Of a stretch of 40,075 nucleotides of DNA, positions 1-8,538 are shown piece after piece (the first letter of the stretch is position 1; the number at the start of each line of letters is the position of its first letter). Position numbers and translations under genes: made by a program. Location of the stretch: assembly GCA_039591075.1 (NCBI GenBank), contig JBDHEI010000026.1, forward strand, positions 1 through 40,075. Direction: 5' to 3'. This stretch comes from JAOTVV01 sp039591075 (GTDB lineage Bacteria > Gemmatimonadota > Gemmatimonadetes > Gemmatimonadales > GWC2-71-9). Below the pieces are notes generated by a model. The model was given only the letters and a program-made list of their open reading frames with translations, had not been told where the DNA came from and made no database searches.

Positions 1-400
1 ACCCACTCGCCAGGAAGCCGTGGTGGATCAACTGGCTGTACTCGTAGGCCTGGACGCCTACGAACGTGGCACCGATCAGCGCCGTCGCCAGCAAGTACAG
101 CTTGAGCTTGGCCTGGTCGCCGTCCTGGATGCTGGCGTAGGCCTTCACCATCGTGACGGACGAGCAGATGAGCAGGAAGGTGTTTGCCGCCGTGATCGGA
201 ATGTTCAGGATCTCGCCGGGTGCGGCCCAGAACTCGGGCTGTGCGACACGGAGGATCAGGTACGAGCCGATCAGTGCCGTAAAGAACATCACTTCCGAGC
301 CGAGGAAGATCCACATTCCAAGCTTCTCGTTGTAAACGCCGGCGCCGGACTCGGCCCGCGCAGGCGGCCGCATGGCGGCGGAAGTGGCTGTTTGGCTCAT
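1..400 (-). CDS. ctaE: Cytochrome c oxidase subunit III, partial (C-terminus beyond window)
   Basis: Subunit III of the heme-copper oxidase, an integral membrane subunit that stabilises proton pumping by the catalytic core. The reverse strand reads from an ATG at 400-398 without a stop to the window edge (about 133 residues). The N-terminus is a short polar tail followed by GMWIFLGSEVMFFTALIGSY, the family's typical first helix with its Glu, then further helices containing ANTFLLICSSVTM and GATFVGVQAYEY. The start codon overlaps the subunit I stop codon as ATGA, so the two are translationally coupled. The remaining helices lie outside the window. Confidence 0.93.
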   Translation of the reverse strand, partial: MSQTATSAAMRPPARAESGAGVYNEKLGMWIFLGSEVMFFTALIGSYLILRVAQPEFWAAPGEILNIPITAANTFLLICSSVTMVKAYASIQDGDQAKLKLYLLATALIGATFVGVQAYEYSQLIHHGFLASG

Positions 401-2142
401 CGCCCACCCTCCGAACCGACCGCTCGGTCTTGCATGAGGTAGTCCTCCTCGACGAGCGGCGAGCTGAACTCGTAGGGCGGGTGATGCACCGTCGGCGGTT
501 CCGGCCAGTTGCCGTGCGGCGGCGGTGACGGCGTGGTCCACTCGAGCCCCGTGTCCTGCCACGGGTTGTCGCGCGCCGCTTCCCCCTTGAACCAGCTCAC
601 GATGAAGTTCAGCGCAAAGATGAGCTGCGTGGCAAAAAGCAGAAACGCGCTGATGGTGATGAATTCGTTGATGCCTTGAAGCGGCTGGAGGAACTCATAC
701 TCGGTCGGGTCGTAGATGCGGCGCATGTGACCGCCCAACCCCAGCTGGTGCATAGGGAAGAAGGTCAGGTTGTAGAACAGGAACGTCAAGCCGAAATGCA
801 CATAGCCCCAGAACCGGTTCATCATGCGGCCGAACATCTTCGGGTACCAGAACGTGATCGCGGCGAAGATGGCGAACAGGCTGCCGCCAAACAGCACGTA
901 GTGAATGTGCGCGACGATGAAGTACGTATCGTGGATGTAGATGTCCACGGTCGTGGACGCCATGAACACACCGCTCAGCCCACCGATCACGAACATGGCC
1001 ACGAATGCGCAGGCGTGGAGCATCGGGACCGTGAAGCGGATCGAGCCCTCCCACATCGTGCCCAGCCAGTTGAACGTCTTGATCGCCGACGGGACGGCGA
1101 TCAGCAGTGTCGAGATCATGAACGACATGCCCAGGGTCGGGTTCATGCCGCTCTGGAACATGTGATGCCCCCAGACGATCCAGCCGAGGAACCCGATCGC
1201 GATGATCGCGTACACCATCGAGCGGTAGCCGAAGATGGGCTTGCGTGACCCGTTGGCGATGATGTCGGAAACCATCCCCATCGCCGGGAGGATGAGGATA
1301 TAGACCTCGGGGTGGCCGAAGAACCAGAAGAGGTGCTGCCAGAGGAGCGGCTGGCCCCCCTCCGGTGGGAGGAAGAACGTGGTCCCGATGGTCTGGTCGA
1401 ACAGGAGCATGATTGCCGCGCCCGAAAGGATCGGGATGGCGAGCAGCGTCAGAATCGCGGTGATGAAGAGCGACCAAATCGAGAGTGGCAGCCGGAACCA
1501 CCGCATCCCCGGCGCACGCATGTTGATGATCGTGGTGATGTAGTTGGTCGCGCCGAGGATCGAAGAGAGCCCCAGCACTACCAGGCTGACGCACCAGATT
1601 TGCTGGCCGAGGCTCACGCCCGACCACTCCGGGTCAGCGCTGAGCGGTGCGTAGGAGGTCCAGCCAGCGCCGGCGTGCCCGCCCTCTACGAAGAATCCCG
1701 CAACCATCAGCGCGAAGGCCGGCACCGCGATCCAGAACGACGCCATGTTGAGCCGCGGGAACGCCATGTCTGGCGCCCCGATCTTGAGGGGGATCAGGTA
1801 GTTGCCGAAAACGCCCACCAAGAGCGGCATGATGGCGAAGAACACCATGAACGTCCCGTGCATGGTGACCAGCGAGTTGTAGAACTCGGGCAGCAGGATC
1901 CCGCCCGGCGCCATCGTCTCGGGCAGCACCCCGCCGCCAGGCATCGGCTGGGTCGGGAACCCCAGCTGCCACCGGATCAGCATTGCCAGGGTGCCGCCGA
2001 CCAGCAAACCAACCAGACTTAGCAGCAGGAACTGGATGCCGATGATCTTGTGGTCGGTCGAGAAAATGTACTTGCGGACGAACGACTGGCCGTGCGCGTC
2101 AGCGTGTACGCCGTGTTCGTTGGATGCGGCGACCGATGTCAT
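397..2142 (-). CDS. ctaD: Cytochrome c oxidase subunit I (A1-type heme-copper oxidase)
   Basis: Catalytic subunit reducing O2 to water and pumping protons; 581 residues, about 12 membrane helices. Visible ligands: H95 (low-spin heme a, TMHGTFM), H277 and Y281 in GHPEVY (CuB and the cross-linked Tyr), H326/H327 (CuB), H412 and H414 in AHIHYV (heme a3 and heme a). E279 in GHPEVY marks the A1 subfamily; D125 with N114 and N132 fits the D-channel and the Lys of SAIKTFNW the K-channel. A GAGGGA ribosome site lies 8 bases before the ATG. It lies 10 bases after ctaC and overlaps ctaE. Nothing suggests loss of function. Confidence 0.97.
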   Translation of the reverse strand: MTSVAASNEHGVHADAHGQSFVRKYIFSTDHKIIGIQFLLLSLVGLLVGGTLAMLIRWQLGFPTQPMPGGGVLPETMAPGGILLPEFYNSLVTMHGTFMVFFAIMPLLVGVFGNYLIPLKIGAPDMAFPRLNMASFWIAVPAFALMVAGFFVEGGHAGAGWTSYAPLSADPEWSGVSLGQQIWCVSLVVLGLSSILGATNYITTIINMRAPGMRWFRLPLSIWSLFITAILTLLAIPILSGAAIMLLFDQTIGTTFFLPPEGGQPLLWQHLFWFFGHPEVYILILPAMGMVSDIIANGSRKPIFGYRSMVYAIIAIGFLGWIVWGHHMFQSGMNPTLGMSFMISTLLIAVPSAIKTFNWLGTMWEGSIRFTVPMLHACAFVAMFVIGGLSGVFMASTTVDIYIHDTYFIVAHIHYVLFGGSLFAIFAAITFWYPKMFGRMMNRFWGYVHFGLTFLFYNLTFFPMHQLGLGGHMRRIYDPTEYEFLQPLQGINEFITISAFLLFATQLIFALNFIVSWFKGEAARDNPWQDTGLEWTTPSPPPHGNWPEPPTVHHPPYEFSSPLVEEDYLMQDRAVGSEGGR

Positions 2143-2152
2143 GACATGTCCC

Positions 2153-2830
2153 TCAGCGTGACGCCGCGCGTTGCGCGCTCTCGGCTTCGAGCCAGCGTTC
2201 GTACGCGTCCTGGGCGAGAACTTCGACCGTCCCGCCCATCGTCGTATGTCCGTTGCCGCACAGTTCGGCGCAGGCGAGTGGGTACTCGCCCGTTTCGGTG
2301 ACCTCGAACCACACGTTCATCGTCATTCCCGGCACGGCATCCTGCTTGACCCGAAAGGCCGGTACGAAGAAAGAGTGGATCACATCCTCCGACGTGAGGC
2401 GCACCACGACCGGTGTGTCCACCGGCAGGGTGAGGCGATTGCGGCTGGTGAAGTCATCCACCGTACCGAACGCGCCGTCGGGACCGGGATAGGTCGCATT
2501 CCATTCGAACTGCTTAGCACGCACCTCGATTGGCACTGCATTCTGCGGGACGGCATTGCGGCCCCGGATCTCGTTCCAGACGCCACCGCTCAACACGCCG
2601 ATCATCACGACGACGACCGCGGGGATCGCCGTCCAAATCACTTCGGCCTTGAGATTGCCGTGGTGATACCGGGCCGTGCGGCCCGGCCTCGCGCGGTACC
2701 GGATCAGGAACCATACCAGGGTCGCCTCGACGATCACGAACGCCGCTCCCGTGATCCAGAGGATCAGGTAGTACATGCGGTCGATATCGGCCGCGAAGGT
2801 CGAGACGCCGGGTGGGAGTATCCAGTTCAC
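2153..2830 (-). CDS. ctaC: Cytochrome c oxidase subunit II (CuA)
   Basis: Membrane-anchored electron-entry subunit carrying the binuclear CuA centre; 225 residues. Two helices (about 20-45 and 65-82) form the hairpin anchor, followed by the periplasmic cupredoxin domain. All CuA ligands are present: H152, C187, E189 (backbone), C191, H195, M198 (CAELCGNGHTTM). W110 in KQFEW is the likely electron-entry aromatic. There is no fused heme c domain, so a soluble or membrane donor must deliver electrons; the cytochromes and the cupredoxin upstream are obvious candidates. The start is GTG at 2830, supported by a strong GAGGAGGAGG just upstream. It lies 12 bases after the cupredoxin gene. Confidence 0.96.
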   Translation of the reverse strand: MNWILPPGVSTFAADIDRMYYLILWITGAAFVIVEATLVWFLIRYRARPGRTARYHHGNLKAEVIWTAIPAVVVVMIGVLSGGVWNEIRGRNAVPQNAVPIEVRAKQFEWNATYPGPDGAFGTVDDFTSRNRLTLPVDTPVVVRLTSEDVIHSFFVPAFRVKQDAVPGMTMNVWFEVTETGEYPLACAELCGNGHTTMGGTVEVLAQDAYERWLEAESAQRAASR

Positions 2831-2842
2831 GGAGCCTCCTCC

Positions 2843-3586
2843 TCAGCCGGCTTTGAACGTGAACGTGACCGACGTCGTCTCGCCGGCGCCCACCGTCACT
2901 TCGGCGGTCTGCTTGCCGAACATCTCGTGCCAGGCCTCCAGCATGTACGTGCCGGCTGGGAGTCCCCTAATGGTGAACGCACCATCCGGGCCGGATGTCG
3001 CGAAGTACGGATGGTCTACTACGCCGACATACGCCTTCATCCAGCCGTGAACGTTGCACTCGATCGGCACCATGATCTCCGGCGTCGAGAACCGGCGCGG
3101 CGTCTTCATGCCGGCCCTCGGCTGGCTGATGTTGAACCCGCGGTTCACCGTCGGGACCGCTTTGATGTTGTGGAGCATCGAGTCGCTGTTCTGGATCTCG
3201 AGTTGCTGGTCTACCATCACGCCCAGCACCCGTGGCGCGTAGAGACAGCCGTGCTGGTCGATCACCGCCGGGCGGGACGGCGCGGGGTAAGGACCCGCCG
3301 GCAGACCGCTCACCACCCGGACGAATACGTTGCCGAGCTTGCCGTCGGTGACCACCACGCGCGGGTCGGTGGGCGAGCCGCCGTGCGCCGCGGCGCAGGA
3401 CGGCTCTTCGGACATGTCGATTGGGGGGTTGGCGGGTGGCGTGCCCTCGAAACTCGCGACCCCGCTCACTACCGCCGTGCCGAGGGGCTGGATTGCCGCC
3501 TGCGTCGTCTCTTCACCGCCGCCACCGCCGTCGCCCCCACAACCGAGCAGAGCCACGAGTGCCGGAATCAGTATGCTGCGCTTCAT
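2843..3586 (-). CDS. Cupredoxin-like lipoprotein with carboxypeptidase-regulatory-like C-terminus
   Basis: Predicted exported, lipid-anchored protein of 247 residues. The start is ATG 3586 because GGAGG precedes it and it overlaps the upstream stop as ATGA; an open frame continues further upstream but lies inside the previous gene. The N-terminus has a short hydrophobic stretch ending in LLGC, a plausible lipobox, followed by a Gly/Asp/Glu linker. The middle shows a plastocyanin-like pattern: His in LHNIKA, then Cys, His and Met in ECNVHGWM, a full type-1 copper ligand set. The end (about 190-247: GPDGAFTIRGLPAGTY) is a beta-sandwich of the carboxypeptidase regulatory type. Its place between cytochromes and ctaC suggests electron transfer to CuA, which is inference. 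Confidence 0.8.
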   Translation of the reverse strand: MKRSILIPALVALLGCGGDGGGGGEETTQAAIQPLGTAVVSGVASFEGTPPANPPIDMSEEPSCAAAHGGSPTDPRVVVTDGKLGNVFVRVVSGLPAGPYPAPSRPAVIDQHGCLYAPRVLGVMVDQQLEIQNSDSMLHNIKAVPTVNRGFNISQPRAGMKTPRRFSTPEIMVPIECNVHGWMKAYVGVVDHPYFATSGPDGAFTIRGLPAGTYMLEAWHEMFGKQTAEVTVGAGETTSVTFTFKAG

Positions 3587-5235
3587 CGTTCCTCCATTGT
3601 GTTGCCAGGTGTAAGTCCGCGCGCACGCGCCTGCGCGCGCGCAACGATCACAAGACCGAGTCCAACGGTGAGCAGGGCCGTTAGCACCGGTGCGGCGTAG
3701 GCCGTAGCCGGCGTCGCCACCTCGAGATGGAGCGCGAACCAGGCGCTCACCGCGCCGCGCACCGAATCTTCGCCGTTCGAGCCGTCGGCGGCGAAGAACC
3801 CTATCGGAATCGCGCGGCCCGGGTGGAAGGTGGGCGCACGGGCCGTGTCGGCCGGGATGAGGGCGCGCGTGATCACCAGCACCCACTGTCCGTCCTGAAA
3901 CCGGGCGGTGTGCGCTGCCTCGGGCTCGCCCCCGTACACCGTGAATCGGTCGAGGCCGGTGGCGGTACCCTCCACGAGACCCTCGGGCGCGCCGGTCCAC
4001 CGCCACTGGAACACGGGACGCCGCGCGTCACCGCCCAGGAAGTAGGGCTGCTCCATCCCCGAGGGCAGCTGCAGCGGGAACTGTACGTGCAGCCGGTCGG
4101 TCCCCTGCTCGGTGGGCACGGGACCATCCGCGTCGGTCATGGTGGTGGCCATACGATCCAGCCACTCCTGCCACGCAGCGTCCGGGCTCCGCGACGGATC
4201 GTTCCAAGCGAGCCTCAAGGCGAGCGCCTCGCCGTTGTGGAGGGCGGAGACCCACACACCATGCACGCGCGGCGCGAACCAGCGTGGCGCCTCGATGATC
4301 TGGCCCACCAGCGGCACGTACGACGCCCTCACCGCGTTCCAGGCCTCGTCGCCGGGATCGCTGGGCACCGCCCCTTCGACCAGGACCGCGCGGAGCACGT
4401 CCCCAACGGACGGCCGCGCGGGACCCAGACTCGCCACCCAGCGCGCCACGTGCCATAGCTGCTCCTCAGTGATGACTCCGCCGTCCACGGCGTCCGAGAA
4501 CGACGGCATCGGCGTGCCATCCAGACCGGTGCGGAGCCGGCGGTAGATGTCCTCTACGCGCGCGCCGCCGTTGAACAGCCACGGCGCTGAGAGATCAGCG
4601 GTGCGGACCGGGAAATCCCAGTCGTCGGTGAGCGTCGGCGCTGAGGGGCCATCTCCACGCCCTGCGTCACCGTGACACTTGAAGCATTCCAGCGTCTGAT
4701 ACGCGCTGCGGCCCTCGGCCACGTCCTCGCTGCGGCCGCCGGGCGCCGAGCCAAACGCAATCGCCTCGGGCGCCGCACCCCCGAAAAACCGCGAGAACGA
4801 CTTGATGTACTCCACCACCGCATCCCGGTCGCTCTCCGAGAAGATCGACTTCCAGCCCGGCATCGCGGTGCCCGGCATGCCCTCGTCGATGACGCGCCGG
4901 AGGTCAGCGTCGGTGGGCAGGCCGCCGCTCGCCGTGGTGCGCACCTGGTAGAGCGCACGGGTGAAATCACGTGGCCGCGGCAACATGTACGCCGCCGCCG
5001 ATCCGTCACCCCCTCCCGCCTCGCCGTGACATTCTGCGCACCACTTGTCGTAGAGCACCTTGCCGCGCGAGGGAGCCTGGGCGTGGAGGGAACGCTGTAA
5101 GGAGGAAGCCGGAAGGAAGCAGAGGGCACCCCCCACTGCGATCAGGGCGATGATACGGCGAGTCAGCACCGAGGAGGACCGCTCGCTTCCCGTTTCTCCG
5201 CGATGCGGGACCGGTGGAAGGCAATGCCTACTCAT
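3583..5235 (-). CDS. Membrane-anchored diheme cytochrome c with ethylbenzene-dehydrogenase-type heme domain
   Basis: 550-residue periplasmic electron carrier. After a long basic leader comes a signal helix (about 28-45), then two cytochrome c domains with heme sites CAECH (66-70) and CFKCH (184-188). Candidate axial Met residues are in GTAMPGW and GTPMPSF. Residues about 290-510 (WNAVRASYVPL..., RLAWNDPSRSPD) resemble the heme-b-binding gamma-subunit domain of ethylbenzene/DMSO-type dehydrogenases. A C-terminal helix (about 515-535) anchors it. The start at 5235 is supported by GGGAGGGG directly upstream and overlaps the previous stop by 8 bases; the end overlaps the cupredoxin start. No molybdoenzyme partner is encoded nearby, so the domain is probably used as a wire between cytochromes. 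Confidence 0.85.
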   Translation of the reverse strand: MSRHCLPPVPHRGETGSERSSSVLTRRIIALIAVGGALCFLPASSLQRSLHAQAPSRGKVLYDKWCAECHGEAGGGDGSAAAYMLPRPRDFTRALYQVRTTASGGLPTDADLRRVIDEGMPGTAMPGWKSIFSESDRDAVVEYIKSFSRFFGGAAPEAIAFGSAPGGRSEDVAEGRSAYQTLECFKCHGDAGRGDGPSAPTLTDDWDFPVRTADLSAPWLFNGGARVEDIYRRLRTGLDGTPMPSFSDAVDGGVITEEQLWHVARWVASLGPARPSVGDVLRAVLVEGAVPSDPGDEAWNAVRASYVPLVGQIIEAPRWFAPRVHGVWVSALHNGEALALRLAWNDPSRSPDAAWQEWLDRMATTMTDADGPVPTEQGTDRLHVQFPLQLPSGMEQPYFLGGDARRPVFQWRWTGAPEGLVEGTATGLDRFTVYGGEPEAAHTARFQDGQWVLVITRALIPADTARAPTFHPGRAIPIGFFAADGSNGEDSVRGAVSAWFALHLEVATPATAYAAPVLTALLTVGLGLVIVARAQARARGLTPGNTMEER

Positions 5236-6031
5236 GCTCCCCTCCCTCGGCCTCGCCGAGCTGCCGCGGGGCGACGCCCGCCTGCTCGTAGAGGAACACG
5301 GTCACGGCCCAGATTTCCTCTTCGGTGAGGAAGTTCTCCCACGCCGGCATCGCCGAGTTCCAGGGAGTGCCCTCGTTGGGCAGGCCGGGGCCGCCTTTGG
5401 CGATGCGCCAAAATACGAACGACTCCCGGAGCTGCGCGATGGTGCCCCTGTCGAACGGGAGCGGCGCCGGATTGAACCCGTGCGCGAAATGGCCGCGGCC
5501 ATCCAAGAGGTCACCGTGGCAGGGAAGGCAGTTGCGGTAGTAGATGCTCCGCCCCCGTGCCATGTGCTGTTCGAGCGATCCCGTCTTGCGAAGCGGGTTC
5601 TCGAGAGTCGCCAACTCGAGCGTGCGGCCACGGATGGTGATCTGGCTGGGCGGGGCGGGGTGCACCGAGCGGAGTTGGACCGGCGCGACCACTTTGGGCC
5701 GGATGCGGTCGTACGTCCCGAATCCCACCAACACCGGCAACAAGACCAGCAGGCCACCGCGCAGCCACCGTTTGTCGCGATCCACAAGTGTCGTCGTGAT
5801 CGGCTCCTTGAACTGGCGCCAGCGCTCTTCGTTATCGCTCACGAAGATGAGGATCCCGACCATTGCGGTGAGCATGTACTGGAGTAGCACGCTGTCGGGA
5901 ATGCGGGCGCTCTCGACACCGAACAGCGGCGGCAGATACGCGATGCCGAACTCAAACGCCACGTACGCGGCCAGGAGCAGGCCGACTGCCTGCGAGAAGG
6001 GGTGCCGAAGCAGCGCGCGGAGCCGGCTCAT
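5228..6031 (-). CDS. Membrane-bound monoheme cytochrome c
   Basis: 267 residues. Three hydrophobic helices are visible (about 12-36, 47-64, 90-107), followed by a periplasmic cytochrome c domain with one heme site CLPCH (168-172) and later Met-containing segments (SAMPAWENFL) that could supply the sixth ligand. The start overlaps the stop of the preceding cytochrome as ATGA and the end overlaps the next gene. Three membrane passes are unusual for a plain cytochrome c and suggest a structural subunit of a larger membrane complex, perhaps docking onto the CydA-like protein encoded two genes upstream. That role is inference from context. Confidence 0.85.
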   Translation of the reverse strand: MSRLRALLRHPFSQAVGLLLAAYVAFEFGIAYLPPLFGVESARIPDSVLLQYMLTAMVGILIFVSDNEERWRQFKEPITTTLVDRDKRWLRGGLLVLLPVLVGFGTYDRIRPKVVAPVQLRSVHPAPPSQITIRGRTLELATLENPLRKTGSLEQHMARGRSIYYRNCLPCHGDLLDGRGHFAHGFNPAPLPFDRGTIAQLRESFVFWRIAKGGPGLPNEGTPWNSAMPAWENFLTEEEIWAVTVFLYEQAGVAPRQLGEAEGGEHE

Positions 6032-6813
6032 CGCCGCCCCGCCAGGAATCGGACCATGGCCTCGAGCTGTGCGGCGGTCAGCTGCTGCCCGAAGGTCTGC
6101 GGCATCATGCCCGCGTACTGTTCGTAGCCCTCGGCGACGGTCGCGTTGGGGTCGAGGATCGCGTCACGGATCTCATCGGCCGAGAGTCGGGCGCCAATGC
6201 CATCAAACGCCGGTCCCAACGGCGGCCCCTGCCTGTCCAGCTGGTGACAACCTAGGCAGGCCCGCTCTTGGAGCAGGGTCCGCGGATCGGTGGTCCCCCC
6301 GGACATCGGTGCGGTCGCGGTCGCCTCTCCTGCGCCGAGGGAGCCCGCCGTCAGGTCTGCGGCCGTCGTCGTAATCTCCCCCCCAACGGACTCCAGGTAC
6401 GCCACCAGCGCCCAGATCTCGTTCTCACTTTGCAGTTGGCCGCGCATGTCAGGCATGATCGGTGCGAACCCGGCAACCAGCGAATCGCTGGGATTGGTGA
6501 GCGAAGTGTAGAGGTACTGCTTGCACTCGGGACCGAACGTGGCAAGGCAGCGTGCGCCGATCGACCCGGCGCCGCCGTGGCCGGTGAGCAGGTTGGGGGC
6601 GCGTGTTCCGAGCCCATGGCACGAGGCGCAGTTGCCCACGCCGTTGTAGATGCGTTGGCCAGCGCCCGCCAGCTGGACGGGACTCATGTCGGGTCCCAGG
6701 GTCAGCTGTTCGGGCACCGCCGACTCGAGCTGTGGGATGAGGTGCGCGACCGCGGTATAGAACAGCACGACCACCAGCGCCACCGTCACGACCTTCAGGT
6801 TCGTGGCCCACAT
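6028..6813 (-). CDS. Membrane-anchored diheme cytochrome c
   Basis: 261 residues with one N-terminal anchor helix (about 7-25) and two cytochrome c domains, heme sites CASCH (62-66) and CLGCH (186-190). The first domain contains an extra Cys pair (RCLATFGPEC) that could form a disulfide. IMPDM and GMMPQTF offer Met axial ligands. GGGAGGA lies about 10 bases before the ATG. It sits only 3 bases after the CydA-like gene, the tightest association in the cluster, which makes it the best candidate for the immediate electron-transfer partner of that protein. Confidence 0.87.
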   Translation of the reverse strand: MWATNLKVVTVALVVVLFYTAVAHLIPQLESAVPEQLTLGPDMSPVQLAGAGQRIYNGVGNCASCHGLGTRAPNLLTGHGGAGSIGARCLATFGPECKQYLYTSLTNPSDSLVAGFAPIMPDMRGQLQSENEIWALVAYLESVGGEITTTAADLTAGSLGAGEATATAPMSGGTTDPRTLLQERACLGCHQLDRQGPPLGPAFDGIGARLSADEIRDAILDPNATVAEGYEQYAGMMPQTFGQQLTAAQLEAMVRFLAGRR

Positions 6814-6816
6814 GGC

Positions 6817-8538
6817 TCAGCGTCCTCCCGCTGGGAGCGGCGCCGGTGTGGTCCCGGCAGCCGGTGTCGGTTTGCCCATGGCTCGCTCGGCCAGGCCACC
6901 AAGCCAGAAGATGAACGCCACGAGGCCAAGGAAGATCACCACGCACAGGGTGATCATGTTGGCGGCGTACCCCAGTGCGGGAGTGGCGGCGTACGCGCTC
7001 GTGTCCTGCATCACGCCCCACACGTGCCAGTGCTGACGGATGCCGCTTCGAGCGAACCCCATGAGGCCCATGAGCCACGTGAAGGTCACGGCGAGCACGA
7101 ACAGCGCGTACTGCGAGCGGTCGGGCATGTGGCCCCACCGGATGGCACCGCGCGACTCCGCGCCCCGCACCAGCACCAGGTCGATCACAGTGACACCGAT
7201 GATGCATGCCAGCACGGCGATCACCTGATAGACGCTGTACCCGATGCGCACCGTATCCACCACGAAGTAACCGGCGATGCCGAGCCCGATCACCACAAGC
7301 GCCGACGCGGAGAACATCGCTCCCTGCACCATCGTGCCGGCCCCGGCCCACTCCACCACCGGCCGCTTGTTGGCCCGGCGATACAGCAGGAACGACAAGA
7401 ACGTGGTGAGGATCATCAGGTTCACGGCCGTGTTCTTGGCACTCATCACGCCGAGGACGTCGAGGAACGGGTGGTGCGAGCCCCCCATCGCGGCAACTTC
7501 CTCGCGCGTGACGATCATCGTGTGCGGCGTGGCCCACACCAGCCAGCCGATCACGAGCACCAACAGCATCCACTTGGTGTACCGTGCGAACCGTTCCGAG
7601 CCCGGAATGCGTTGCATCCCGATCCAGAGGTAGTAGTTGGCGGCGAGAAAGAGGACGCCGATCAAGACGGCTTGCACAATCCAGAGCCAGCTCATGAAGC
7701 CGCCCATCATCGTCACGCCCAGCTGGAAGTTGTACTCGTAGATCTCGCGGCCCAACCAATAGCCGGCGAATGGGAGCACGATGAGCGTCGCGATCGCGAT
7801 GAAGTTCCCGACGTAGCCCATCCAATCGTAGTGGGCGCGCTCCTCGTCGGTCTTCGCAGCGAGGAACCGGTAGCCCGCATACGCCGCCACGATTGCGCCG
7901 CCGAATACCGCGTTCGCAATGAGGCGGTGGATGTTGATCGGCATCCAAGTCGCGTTGGCGAGCGCGTTCCACAGACCGACCTCGGCGGGCAGGGTGGCGG
8001 CGGTCACCCCTTCCGGTGGCGACATCATGTAGGTGAGCCAGCCGTTCGCGATGAACATCACGATGGTGCCCCACACGTTCAGCAGCAGTCCCAGGCCCCA
8101 GTGACCCCACTTGGCCCTGCCCTGTTTCCAGCGGTCCCAGCCGTAGTAGTAGAGGTAGAGCGTGAACGACTCGACGAAGAAGAGCCCCACGTAGATCCAC
8201 ATCGTGGTCCCGAAGATGCCCGCCAGGTGGACCCAGAAACGCGGGTAGAGCGTGGTGAGGAAGAACACCAGCACCGCGCCCCACAGTGCCGTCGCACTGT
8301 AGGCAAACACGAGGAGCCGCGTGAACTCCTTCGACAGCCGATCGTACTTCGGATCGCGGCCCACGATTCCTACCAGCTCGGTGATCACGGCGAACATCGG
8401 CACGCCCAGCACGAAGGCCGCAAACATCAGGTGCACCTGCGCCGCGATCCAGACGGCGTTGCGCGCGCCGATGCCGGGGAACTCCCCGTAGCCGGTGCTC
8501 TCGGCGGCGGCCTGCGCCAGCGCGAGTAGCTCAGGCAT
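6817..8538 (-). CDS. CydA-like (cytochrome bd superfamily) membrane protein, no CydB partner
   Basis: 573 residues and about 13-14 hydrophobic helices. It resembles cytochrome bd subunit I: QVHLMFAAFVLG near residue 38 matches the His ligand of the high-spin heme, FFVESF near 120 matches a conserved Glu region, and INIHRLIANAVFGG near 205 matches the low-spin heme His. The quinol-loop signature GRQPW is absent and the chain is longer than typical CydA by extra C-terminal helices. No CydB gene follows; cytochromes c do. Related bd-superfamily members without a quinol site are known, so electrons may come from cytochrome c. ATG 8538 is chosen; a GTG three codons upstream is possible, and neither has a clear ribosome site. 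The gene overlaps the radical SAM stop. Confidence 0.8.
   Translation of the reverse strand: MPELLALAQAAAESTGYGEFPGIGARNAVWIAAQVHLMFAAFVLGVPMFAVITELVGIVGRDPKYDRLSKEFTRLLVFAYSATALWGAVLVFFLTTLYPRFWVHLAGIFGTTMWIYVGLFFVESFTLYLYYYGWDRWKQGRAKWGHWGLGLLLNVWGTIVMFIANGWLTYMMSPPEGVTAATLPAEVGLWNALANATWMPINIHRLIANAVFGGAIVAAYAGYRFLAAKTDEERAHYDWMGYVGNFIAIATLIVLPFAGYWLGREIYEYNFQLGVTMMGGFMSWLWIVQAVLIGVLFLAANYYLWIGMQRIPGSERFARYTKWMLLVLVIGWLVWATPHTMIVTREEVAAMGGSHHPFLDVLGVMSAKNTAVNLMILTTFLSFLLYRRANKRPVVEWAGAGTMVQGAMFSASALVVIGLGIAGYFVVDTVRIGYSVYQVIAVLACIIGVTVIDLVLVRGAESRGAIRWGHMPDRSQYALFVLAVTFTWLMGLMGFARSGIRQHWHVWGVMQDTSAYAATPALGYAANMITLCVVIFLGLVAFIFWLGGLAERAMGKPTPAAGTTPAPLPAGGR

Noticed and set aside
6268..8529. 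753-codon plus-strand open frame opposite the CydA-like gene and cytochrome genes
   Set aside because: Its translation is rich in His, Arg and Asp with no domain pattern; it is an antisense by-product of high-GC codon use in real genes.
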